Positions 1-5,712 of a stretch of 6,433 bases of DNA are shown piece after piece. The first letter of the stretch is position 1, and every line of letters starts with the position of its first letter. The stretch is from Candidatus Eisenbergiella stercorigallinarum (GTDB taxonomy: Bacteria > Bacillota > Clostridia > Lachnospirales > Lachnospiraceae), in contig DWUW01000032.1 in assembly GCA_019120525.1 (NCBI GenBank), positions 1-6,433 on the forward strand, in the 5' to 3' direction. The notes under the pieces are model-generated. The model worked only from the letters and a program-made list of their open reading frames with translations. It was not told the DNA's origin and searched no databases. The position numbers and the translations under genes are program-made.

Positions 1-18
1 AAACGGGAGGAAAACGAA

Positions 19-1119
19 ATGTGGGGAAACGGATTTGAAAACATCTACCGTCTTCAGACGGGAAAGAGCCGGAGCATCAACTGGGAAAACCGGACGGGAG
101 AAAAGGGAAAGGGCGGCATGGCGGCAGGCGATCTGGGGCCTTCCAGAAAGGGCTCGCCCTGTATCCCCCTGGTCCGGGCGGGAGAGACCGTAACGCTGGC
201 GGAAATGGACGGGCCGGGCATCATCCGGCACATCTGGATCACGGTGACGGACCGGACGAGCGACAGGAACCGCTATGTTCTGCGGGATCTGGTGCTGCGG
301 ATGTACTGGGACGGGGAGGAAAACCCTTCCGTGGAAAGCCCGCTGGGAGACCTGTTCTGCTGCGGCTTCGGCGTGTCTTATCCGGTCAATTCCCTGCCGG
401 TGGCCGTCAATCCCACCAGAGGGTTCAACCTGTATTTTCCCATGCCCTTCCGGAAAAAGGCGAGGATCACGCTGGAAAATCAGTGCGACGAGGATGTGCA
501 TGCCTTTTTCTATCAGGTGGATTACTGCCTGACGGAGGAGCTGCCGGAGGATGCCGGATATTTCCATGCGCAGTGGCGCAGGCAGCGGCTCACGGAAAAG
601 GGAAAGGACTATGTGATCCTGGACGGCGTGAAGGGAAAGGGGCAGTACGTGGGCACCTACCTGGCGCTGACCGCCCTGGAGCGGTACTGGTACGGAGAGG
701 GAGAGGTAAAGTTTTATCTGGACGGGGATACGGATTATCCCACGATCTGCGGAACGGGGACCGAAGACTATTTCGGCGGCGCCTGGAGCTTCGCGACGCA
801 GGAGCAGGGACGGACGGTGGAAAACACCTTCTGCACGCCCTTCCTCGGCTATCCCTATTATTCCACGCGGGATACCTTCCTGCATAACGATTACCATACC
901 GACGACCAGCTGCCCCAGCGCAGCTTCTACCGGTGGCACATCCCGGATCCGATCCTGTTTGAGGAGGATCTGCGGGTCACCATCCAGCAGATCGGCGTCA
1001 GCCACGGCGGCCTGTTCGAGCGGCAGGACGATGTGGCGAGCGTGGCATACTGGTATCAGACAGAGCCGCATCAGGCGTTTCCGGCTCTGATGGAGCGGAA
1101 GGAACGGTGGCCAAGATAA
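19..1119 (+). CDS. DUF2961 family protein, glycoside hydrolase family 172 (GH172)-like
   Basis: A 366-residue protein that is full length for the DUF2961/GH172 family. Family hallmarks seen: an N-terminal SRSINWENRTGEKGKGG-type segment (about residues 17-33), the block GTGTEDYFGGAW at 245-256, YRWHIPDP at 304-311, and the C-terminal QDDVASVAYWYQ at 336-347. Characterised GH172 members act on fructofuranosyl or arabinofuranosyl linkages (for example difructose dianhydride I synthase/hydrolase) and use a glutamate pair; Glu249 in GTGTEDYF is my candidate for one of them, by inference. No signal peptide or membrane segment is visible, so it should act in the cytoplasm on imported oligosaccharide. 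The start is supported by GGGAGG at 5-10, 8 bases before the ATG. It precedes a sugar acetyltransferase by 96 bp with no terminator visible between, so co-transcription is likely. Family assignment is firm; the actual substrate is not determined. Confidence 0.9.
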   Translation: MWGNGFENIYRLQTGKSRSINWENRTGEKGKGGMAAGDLGPSRKGSPCIPLVRAGETVTLAEMDGPGIIRHIWITVTDRTSDRNRYVLRDLVLRMYWDGEENPSVESPLGDLFCCGFGVSYPVNSLPVAVNPTRGFNLYFPMPFRKKARITLENQCDEDVHAFFYQVDYCLTEELPEDAGYFHAQWRRQRLTEKGKDYVILDGVKGKGQYVGTYLALTALERYWYGEGEVKFYLDGDTDYPTICGTGTEDYFGGAWSFATQEQGRTVENTFCTPFLGYPYYSTRDTFLHNDYHTDDQLPQRSFYRWHIPDPILFEEDLRVTIQQIGVSHGGLFERQDDVASVAYWYQTEPHQAFPALMERKERWPR

Positions 1120-1148
1120 GAGCGCGGGCAGGCCGTCCCGGGAGATGA

Positions 1149-1214
1149 GAAGCAGACAGAAAAAACAGACAGGAAAACAAACAGAAAAAACGGACAGAAA
1201 GGAAGCAGACAGAG
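1149..1214 (+). repeat. Purine-rich imperfect direct repeats between the GH172 and acetyltransferase genes
   Basis: The spacer is almost entirely A/G plus CAGACAG-like units. A 17-base unit, ACAGAAAAAACAGACAG, at 1156-1172 recurs at 1181-1197 with one mismatch (25-bp period). A 12-base unit, GAAGCAGACAGA, at 1149-1160 recurs exactly at 1202-1213. The last copy overlaps the ribosome-binding region of the downstream gene. It could be slippage-derived low-complexity DNA or an unstructured leader; no function can be assigned. Confidence 0.6.
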
Positions 1215-1215
1215 C

Positions 1216-1827
1216 ATGAACCAGAAGGAACGGATGCTGGCTAACCTGCCCTATAAGGCGTGGCTGGACGGACTTGCGGAAGAACGGCTGGAGAACAAGA
1301 AGCGGATCTACCGCTATAACAATCTGCCGCCGGAAAAGGAGAAGGAGCAGGCGGAGCTGATCCGCGAGATCATCGGAAAGCACGGGGAGAACCTGGCCAT
1401 AGAGCCGCCCTTTCACTGCGACTACGGCAGCAACATCGAGGTAGGAGAGAACTTTTTTGCCAACTATAATCTGACCATCCTGGATGTGGGAAGGGTGAGG
1501 ATCGGGAAAAACGCGCAGATCGCGCCCAACGTGTCCATCTATACCGCGGGCCATCCGATCCATCCGGATTCCCGCAATTCGGGCTACGAATACGGCATCG
1601 ACGTGACCATCGGAGACAATGTCTGGATCGGAGGAAGCAGCGTGATCAATCCGGGCGTGACCATCGGCGACAATGTGGTGATCGGCTCCGGCAGCGTGGT
1701 GACGAAGGATCTTCCCGACAATGTGGTGGCGGCGGGCAATCCCTGCCGGGTGATCCGGGCCATTACGGAGGAGGACCGGAAATACTATTTTAAGGACCGG
1801 GAATTTGACGTGGAGGATTACCGGTAG
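1216..1827 (+). CDS. Sugar O-acetyltransferase, LacA/Maa (maltose/galactoside acetyltransferase) family
   Basis: A 203-residue protein, the usual length for this family. It should transfer acetyl from acetyl-CoA to a hydroxyl of a sugar or thiosugar in the cytoplasm. The N-terminal helical Mac domain (about residues 5-60; KERMLANLPYKAWLDGLAEER) is followed by a left-handed beta-helix of hexapeptide repeats (about 72-190; for example IGDNVWIGGSSVINPGVTIG). The segment TAGHPIHP (110-117) carries His113, which corresponds to the catalytic histidine (His115) of E. coli LacA. The C-terminal VAAGNPCRVIR is typical. The start is preceded by AAAGGAAG at 1198-1205, with about 10 bases spacing. It lies downstream of the GH172 gene, suggesting modification or detoxification of a sugar released there. 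A serine acetyltransferase or NodL-type role is less likely but cannot be excluded by sequence alone. Confidence 0.93.
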   Translation: MNQKERMLANLPYKAWLDGLAEERLENKKRIYRYNNLPPEKEKEQAELIREIIGKHGENLAIEPPFHCDYGSNIEVGENFFANYNLTILDVGRVRIGKNAQIAPNVSIYTAGHPIHPDSRNSGYEYGIDVTIGDNVWIGGSSVINPGVTIGDNVVIGSGSVVTKDLPDNVVAAGNPCRVIRAITEEDRKYYFKDREFDVEDYR

Positions 1828-1832
1828 AGGAG

Positions 1833-1867
1833 GCAGGAAACATCAGCGAAAGGGAACAGCTTCCTGC
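1833..1867. other. Weak inverted repeat (7-bp arms) after the acetyltransferase gene
   Basis: GCAGGAA at 1833-1839 pairs with TTCCTGC at 1861-1867 across a 21-base loop. No T-run follows on either strand, so this is not a classical terminator. It may simply stabilise the 3' end of the upstream message, or be chance. Confidence 0.25.
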
Positions 1868-1904
1868 GAAAAAGAGCGCATACATCATACATCGGACAAT
1901 AAAA

Positions 1905-1934
1905 GGGCAGACGGCCGTAAAAAACCGTCTGCCC
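1905..1934. terminator. Bidirectional rho-independent terminator between convergent genes
   Basis: A perfect 10-bp stem, GGGCAGACGG (1905-1914) with CCGTCTGCCC (1925-1934), closes a 10-base A-rich loop. Read on the - strand it is followed at once by TTTTATTG and lies 25 bases after the stop of the M20 peptidase gene, so it best fits the - strand operon. Read on the + strand the tail is a weaker TCCGTTTATG, and it lies 77 bases after the acetyltransferase stop. It probably serves both. Confidence 0.88.
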
Positions 1935-1959
1935 TCCGTTTATGTGGTGCGCTTTTCTG

Positions 1960-3135
1960 TCACAGACTCTCCCCCATCTGCGCCTTCCTTTCGGCAAAAT
2001 CCGCCTTGATCTCATCCATCAGCTCCGGATGCTCCAGAATATCCAGGCAGGTACCCGCCAGGATCCCGGCGGAAAGACGGACGGCCCGGTGGGCGTCGTC
2101 GGACTTGCCTGCGTCCAGGTAGGCCTGGGAATGGGCGGGGGTGCCGGAGGGGACGAAGGCCATGCGGATGCAGGAGCCGGGAAGTTCATACATCACGTTG
2201 CCGAAGTCCGTGGAGCCGGTCTTTTCTCTCGGCGGCGCAAGGCGCGGGGCTTCAAAGGCCCGGGCGTTGTCCATGATGAGCCCGTTCAGCTTCAGGCAGG
2301 GGATCTTGGCGCTGTAGGCGGGATCCCGCTCCATGGTGTATGTGGTTTCCGTCATCAGGGCAGCCCCTTCGATGATCTTCTTAAAACGCTCCACCACCTG
2401 GGCCAGGTAGCTGGTGTTGTAGGAGCGCAGGGTATATTCCGCGGTGGCTTTTCCCGGAACCACGTTGGTGGGGCCGCCCGCGTCCAGCACGGTATAATGC
2501 ATCCGGGTGTCCTCAAGGACATGCTCCCTTAACATCTCGATGGCGTGGAAGGAAAGCAGGATGGCGTCCAGGGCGCTCCTTCCCTTTTCCGGGTTCATGG
2601 CCGCATGGGCTTCTTTTCCCTGGAAGGTGACGCGGAAGTTTTCCAGGGCCATGGTCTTTATGTCCACGCAGGTTTCGGGGGCCGCGTGCATCATCAGGGC
2701 GATGTCAATATCCTGGAAGCAGCCGTTTTCCTGCATGATGATCTTCCCGCCCAGGCTTTCCTCGGCGGGCGTTCCGTATATCACGATTTTGTACGGCCTG
2801 TCGCCCGCAAGCTGGCGGATACACAGCGCCGCGCCGATCGCGGCAGGGCCCTGCATGTGATGGCCGCAGCCGTGGCCCATGGGCAGGGCGTCATACTCGG
2901 CGAGCAGGCCGAAGGAAGGCCCTCCTTCTCCCTGCCCATAAACCGCGCGGAAGGAATGCTCCATGCCGCCCACATTGTGCTCCACATGAAAGCCGTTCTC
3001 CTTCAGAAAATCCTCCAGAAGCTTACAGGACTGCACCTCCTGGCAGCTGACCTCCGCCAGGTCAAAAATACGGTCCGACATTTCCTCCAGCTTCGGACCC
3101 AGCTGATCGATATAAGCTTTGATCTTTTCTTTCAT
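1960..3135 (-). CDS. M20D family metallopeptidase/amidohydrolase (AbgB/ACY1L2-like)
   Basis: A 391-residue cytoplasmic zinc-dependent hydrolase predicted to cleave an amide bond in an N-acyl amino acid, aminobenzoyl-glutamate or dipeptide-like substrate. The catalytic domain begins near residue 1 and carries LLAEYDALPMGHGCGHHMQG (77-96) with probable metal ligands Cys90 and His92, GTPAEE (121-126) with the catalytic glutamate pair, and His150 in MMHAAPET. The dimerisation (lid) domain spans roughly 165-280 and begins with FQGKEAHAAMNP. A C-terminal GTPAHS contributes His335. Cys-type metal binding and the GTPAHS block point to subfamily M20D near AbgB and PM20D2 rather than DapE or ArgE. No signal peptide is seen. 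The start follows AAGGAAGA (3141-3148 on the complement), 5 bases away. It is the second gene of an operon, 43 bp after the YfcC-type carrier, which probably imports its substrate. The exact substrate is unknown. Confidence 0.9.
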   Translation of the reverse strand: MKEKIKAYIDQLGPKLEEMSDRIFDLAEVSCQEVQSCKLLEDFLKENGFHVEHNVGGMEHSFRAVYGQGEGGPSFGLLAEYDALPMGHGCGHHMQGPAAIGAALCIRQLAGDRPYKIVIYGTPAEESLGGKIIMQENGCFQDIDIALMMHAAPETCVDIKTMALENFRVTFQGKEAHAAMNPEKGRSALDAILLSFHAIEMLREHVLEDTRMHYTVLDAGGPTNVVPGKATAEYTLRSYNTSYLAQVVERFKKIIEGAALMTETTYTMERDPAYSAKIPCLKLNGLIMDNARAFEAPRLAPPREKTGSTDFGNVMYELPGSCIRMAFVPSGTPAHSQAYLDAGKSDDAHRAVRLSAGILAGTCLDILEHPELMDEIKADFAERKAQMGESL

Positions 3136-3178
3136 GGCAATCTTCCTTCTCCCTATGTGAAAATACCGGCAGCCTGAT

Positions 3179-4579
3179 TTAATAGCCGACCGCTACGGCG
3201 ACGACCATCATGGCGCAGCCGATCAGCGTCCAGATCAGGAACAGCGGGAACATGAATTTTACCCATCTGCCGTAAGGCACCTTGGATACCGCCAGCGTTC
3301 CCAGCAGGCTGGAAGTGGTGGGCAGCAGCAGGTTGGAGAAGCCGTCGCCCATCTGATAGGCCAGCACCAGCGTCTGACGGCTCAGGCCGATCAGGTCTCC
3401 CACAGGGGACATCAGAGGGATGGTCACTGCGGCCATGCCGGAGCCGGAAGTGATGACGAAGCTGGTGGCTGTCTGCGCCAGGAAGAAGCCGATGCTCTGG
3501 ATGGAGGCGGGAAGGGAGTTCACCGCAAGGGCAACCGCGTTGGAAATGGTGTCGATGATCATGGCGTCTTCCAGCGTGATGATGATGCCTCTGGCAAAAC
3601 CGACCGTCAGGGCGCTTCCGGCGATGCCCTTCGCGCCGGCGGAAAAGGTGGTTGCGATCTTGCTGGGAGACAGCCCTGCGAGGAAGCCGCAGATCACGCC
3701 CATGGCAAGGAAGAGAGCCGCCATTTCCTCAAAATACCACTGATAGATCAGAAGGCCGTATACCAGAATGCCCAGGGTGCCGAACAGCACCACCAGAACG
3801 GCGGCCTGGCGGCCGGTGATCTTCTCATCCGCGTTTTTATCGGCGATGAAGTCCTTTTCGTCCGGCATCCCTGCCAGGATGCTCTTTTCCGGATACTTCT
3901 TGATCTTACGCTCATAGGCGATGATGTAGAAGGTATCGACGACGAGCAGGATGACAAGCAGCACGGCGCGCAGGCCCATGCCGGAAAACAGGGGAACGCC
4001 CGCGATGTCCTGGGCAATGCCTACGGTAAAGGGGTTCATCAGTCCTGCGGTAAAGCCGGAGGCCGCGCCGACCACGACCATCGCCATGCCGGTCACCTTG
4101 TCAAGCCCCAGCGTCAGGGCCATGGTGATGCCGATGGGAACGAAAACGGCCACCTCGTTGGACATGCCCATGGTGGTTCCGAATACGGCAAAAAGGGCAA
4201 GGAACATGGGAACTACGAAGATCTCCTTTCCCTTCAGGTGCTTTCCGACGGTCCGGCACAGGGCCAGGATGGCGCCGCTCGCGTTCACCAGCTCAAAGGC
4301 GCCGCCGATGATGAGCAGGAAGGCGATCACGTCCGCCGCCTCCAGGATGCCCTGGTACATGACCACGGGAACCTGCAGGAGGCTGACCGGATTGGTCCCT
4401 TCCGAGGTATAGCTTCCCGCCTGCACGATGGTTTCGCCGGATACCGGATCCTCATAGCGGACAAATTCGCCGGACGGGACGACCCAGGTGGCTGCCGCGG
4501 CGATGATGATCAGGCAGGCGATGATCACCAGGGTATGCGGCGTTTCAAAGCGTTTTTTCTTCTTTTCTGTTTTTTCCAT
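3179..4579 (-). CDS. YfcC family membrane carrier (DcuC/C4-dicarboxylate anaerobic carrier superfamily)
   Basis: A 466-residue polytopic inner-membrane transporter with roughly 11-13 hydrophobic segments. The basic N-terminus (KTEKKKKRFETPHT) leads into a first membrane helix at about 15-36 ending in the family signature VVPSGEF. Further signatures are GTTMGMSNE (134-142), NPFTVGIAQ (182-190), SGSGMAA (378-384) and QMGDGFSN (409-416). A charged, probably cytoplasmic loop lies at about 222-262. Relatives in PF03606 are annotated as dicarboxylate, amino-acid or arginine/ornithine carriers, so the substrate cannot be fixed. The next gene, an M20D amidohydrolase, suggests uptake of a peptide-like or acylated amino-acid compound. 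I place the start at 4579, 8 bases after AAGGAGG. An in-frame ATG at 4585 is only 2 bases from that site, and an ATG at 4819 would add 80 residues without the family's features and run through the promoter region. Confidence 0.9.
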   Translation of the reverse strand: MEKTEKKKKRFETPHTLVIIACLIIIAAAATWVVPSGEFVRYEDPVSGETIVQAGSYTSEGTNPVSLLQVPVVMYQGILEAADVIAFLLIIGGAFELVNASGAILALCRTVGKHLKGKEIFVVPMFLALFAVFGTTMGMSNEVAVFVPIGITMALTLGLDKVTGMAMVVVGAASGFTAGLMNPFTVGIAQDIAGVPLFSGMGLRAVLLVILLVVDTFYIIAYERKIKKYPEKSILAGMPDEKDFIADKNADEKITGRQAAVLVVLFGTLGILVYGLLIYQWYFEEMAALFLAMGVICGFLAGLSPSKIATTFSAGAKGIAGSALTVGFARGIIITLEDAMIIDTISNAVALAVNSLPASIQSIGFFLAQTATSFVITSGSGMAAVTIPLMSPVGDLIGLSRQTLVLAYQMGDGFSNLLLPTTSSLLGTLAVSKVPYGRWVKFMFPLFLIWTLIGCAMMVVAVAVGY

Positions 4580-4587
4580 TATCATTT

Positions 4588-4594
4588 CCTCCTT
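4588..4594 (-). promoter_or_regulatory. Shine-Dalgarno sequence fixing the start of the carrier gene
   Basis: On the - strand AAGGAGG is followed by 8 bases and then the ATG of MEKTEKKKK at 4579. The competing ATG at 4585 is only 2 bases away, too close for normal initiation. This decides the start and makes 4580-4865 an intergenic control region. Confidence 0.85.
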
Positions 4595-4645
4595 GATCCC
4601 CTCTTTTTCCGCCCCGGCAGACAGGAAAGACGGAGAATTCCATTT

Positions 4646-4651
4646 ATTATA
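4646..4651 (-). promoter_or_regulatory. Candidate -10 box for the carrier/peptidase operon
   Basis: The - strand reads TATAAT exactly (the + strand shows ATTATA), about 67 bases upstream of the carrier ATG. The expected start of transcription is near 4639, giving a leader of about 60 bases. No good TTGACA-like box is found 16-18 bases upstream (TACCGC at 17). Either an activator compensates or the true promoter lies elsewhere. Confidence 0.5.
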
Positions 4652-4723
4652 CCGCAGAAGGGGACAGAGCGGTAGCTTTTTCTTCCCGGGTTTCATATTT
4701 ATTTTTGCTTTTCGGGAAAACGG

Positions 4724-4737
4724 CGCATATTTATGCG
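4724..4737. promoter_or_regulatory. Perfect 14-bp palindrome in the divergent control region, possible operator
   Basis: CGCATA-TT-TATGCG has 6-bp arms around a 2-base centre. It lies about 70 bp upstream of the - strand TATAAT box, a position compatible with an activator site for the carrier operon. No matching second copy was seen in the window. Confidence 0.35.
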
Positions 4738-4768
4738 GAAAAACGCGGAAGGGGGCCGGAAGAAAACA

Positions 4769-4781
4769 CAACCGACGGTTG
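4769..4781. promoter_or_regulatory. Perfect 13-bp palindrome in the divergent control region, possible operator
   Basis: CAACCG-A-CGGTTG has 6-bp arms around one central base. It sits about 30 bp upstream of the proposed -35 box of the HTH-methyltransferase gene and well upstream of the carrier promoter. Its sequence differs from the neighbouring palindromes, so a shared regulator is not implied. Confidence 0.35.
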
Positions 4782-4812
4782 AGACGCTTCTCCCGATTCC
4801 TCTGAACCTCCA

Positions 4813-4841
4813 TTTTCATGAAGAAGCAGATCTGCTACAAT
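4813..4841 (+). promoter_or_regulatory. Sigma-A-type extended -10 promoter for the HTH-methyltransferase gene
   Basis: TTTTCA (4813-4818, 4 of 6 to consensus), a 17-base spacer, then TACAAT (4836-4841, 5 of 6) preceded by TGC, the TGn extension. Transcription would begin near 4848, only a few bases before the Shine-Dalgarno at 4851. The ATG at 4818 therefore falls inside the promoter and cannot be the start from this transcript. Confidence 0.65.
4825..4836. promoter_or_regulatory. 12-bp perfect palindrome inside the promoter spacer, candidate operator
   Basis: AGCAGATCTGCT at 4825-4836 lies between the proposed -35 and -10 boxes and overlaps the TGn element and the first base of the -10. A protein bound here would block RNA polymerase. 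The neighbouring gene encodes an XRE-type DNA-binding domain, so autorepression is the simplest reading; this is inference. Confidence 0.45.
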
Positions 4842-4850
4842 AAGACCGAC

Positions 4851-4857
4851 GGAGGAG
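4851..4857 (+). promoter_or_regulatory. Shine-Dalgarno sequence fixing the start of the HTH-methyltransferase gene
   Basis: GGAGGAG ends 8 bases before the ATG at 4866. It selects the start MKTTLAENIARF over the in-frame ATG at 4818, which has no comparable site and would add 16 residues ahead of a standard XRE domain. Confidence 0.85.
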
Positions 4858-4865
4858 AAAAAGCG

Positions 4866-5696
4866 ATGAAGACCACACTTGCAGAAAACATTGCCCGTTT
4901 CCGCAGGGCGAAGGGCTACACCCAGGAGGAGCTCGCGGGCAGGCTGAATCTTTCGGCGCAGGCAGTTTCCAAATGGGAAAACGCCCAGTCCCTGCCCGAT
5001 ATCACCCAGCTTCCCAGGCTGGCCGGGCTGCTGGAAACGGATATTGATACGCTGATGGGATACATTCCCGGGAAAAAACGGATCACCGCCTACGAGGAAC
5101 GCTATCAGGCGGAGGGCTATTACTGGGGGACCAGGCCGAATGAGATGTGCCTGGAGCTTCTGAAGCGTTTTTACCCCACCAGGCCGCTGCGTCTTCTTGA
5201 GATTGGCTGCGGGGAGGGGAAGGACGCGGTCTTTCTGGCAAAATGCGGCTATCAGGTGACCGCCTTTGACGCGGCGGTCTCCGGGATCGAGAAGGCGAAG
5301 CGGCTGGCGGACATCCATCAGACGGAGGTGTGCTTTTTCCAGGCGGATCTGAGAGACTTCCGGCTGGATGAGGAATATGACATCATCTACAGCTCCGGCG
5401 TGTTCCACCACATTTTGCCCGACATGCGCGGGGAGCTGATGGAAAACTATCTGTCCCATACCGCGCCGGGCGGCATGCACGCCGTCAATGTGTTTGTGGA
5501 AAAGCCCTTCCTTCCCGCCCCTCCGGATGAGAAGCCGGAGGAAGGCGGCTGGAAGAACTGGATCTCCGGGGAGCTTTTTACCTGGTATAAGGACTGGGTG
5601 ATCGAGGACTGCCGGGAGGAGATCTTCGATTGCCGCAGCGGCGGCGTTCCCCACAGGCACTGTATGGACACCGTATTTGCCAGAAGGCCGCTGTAA
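4866..5696 (+). CDS. XRE-family HTH domain fused to a TehB-like SAM-dependent methyltransferase
   Basis: A 276-residue two-domain protein. Residues 1-65 form an XRE/Cro-CI helix-turn-helix (NIARFRRAKGYTQEELAGRL, then SAQAVSKWENAQSLPDITQL), a DNA-binding module. After a short linker (about 66-80), residues 81-276 form a class I methyltransferase. SAM motif I is LLEIGCGEGKD (110-120), Asp135 in VTAFDAA probably binds the SAM ribose, QADLRDF (159-165) follows, and YSSGVFHHI (175-183) is motif IV-like. YYWGTRPNEMC (85-95) and the C-terminal SGELFTWYKDW and SGGVPHRHCMD blocks resemble Firmicute TehB-type enzymes. The domain looks intact, so it is probably catalytic rather than a mere sensor. Its methyl acceptor is unknown; TehB itself acts on tellurite or selenite, but many relatives are only named after it. 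It is first in an operon with a GNAT acetyltransferase and is probably self-regulated through the promoter palindrome. Confidence 0.88.
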   Translation: MKTTLAENIARFRRAKGYTQEELAGRLNLSAQAVSKWENAQSLPDITQLPRLAGLLETDIDTLMGYIPGKKRITAYEERYQAEGYYWGTRPNEMCLELLKRFYPTRPLRLLEIGCGEGKDAVFLAKCGYQVTAFDAAVSGIEKAKRLADIHQTEVCFFQADLRDFRLDEEYDIIYSSGVFHHILPDMRGELMENYLSHTAPGGMHAVNVFVEKPFLPAPPDEKPEEGGWKNWISGELFTWYKDWVIEDCREEIFDCRSGGVPHRHCMDTVFARRPL

Positions 5697-5700
5697 AGAA

Positions 5701-5705
5701 AGGAG
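5701..5705 (+). promoter_or_regulatory. Shine-Dalgarno sequence fixing the start of the GNAT gene
   Basis: AGGAG, within AAAGGAGA, lies 7 bases before the ATG at 5713. It favours that start over the upstream in-frame TTG at 5677, which lies inside the preceding gene and lacks such a site. Confidence 0.8.
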
Positions 5706-5712
5706 ATCACAG

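Noticed and set aside
1120..1215. Terminator or CRISPR-like array between the GH172 and acetyltransferase genes
   Set aside because: No stable hairpin with a T-run is visible. The repeats are imperfect, A/G-rich, only 12-17 bases and lack uniform spacers.
2545..3177. Open frame of 210 codons on the + strand opposite the M20D gene
   Set aside because: Composition is that of a shadow frame; it has no recognisable domain and the opposite strand encodes an intact M20D peptidase.
4580..4639. Riboswitch in the carrier operon leader
   Set aside because: The predicted leader is only about 60 bases and shows no strong stem, known aptamer motif or terminator/antiterminator pair.
4683..4718. TTCCCG...CGGGAA inverted repeat in the divergent region, considered as a terminator
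   Set aside because: Arms are only 6 bp around a 24-base loop, no proper T-run follows, and no transcript should end between two divergent genes.
4580..4819. An 80-residue N-terminal extension of the YfcC carrier
   Set aside because: The extension has no family similarity, runs across palindromes and the divergent promoter region, and a strong AAGGAGG sits 8 bases before the start at 4579.
4731..5660. Long open frame (309 codons) on the - strand opposite the HTH-methyltransferase gene
   Set aside because: It is antisense to a gene with clear domain motifs, resembles no family, lacks a placed ribosome-binding site and reflects GC-rich third positions of the real gene.
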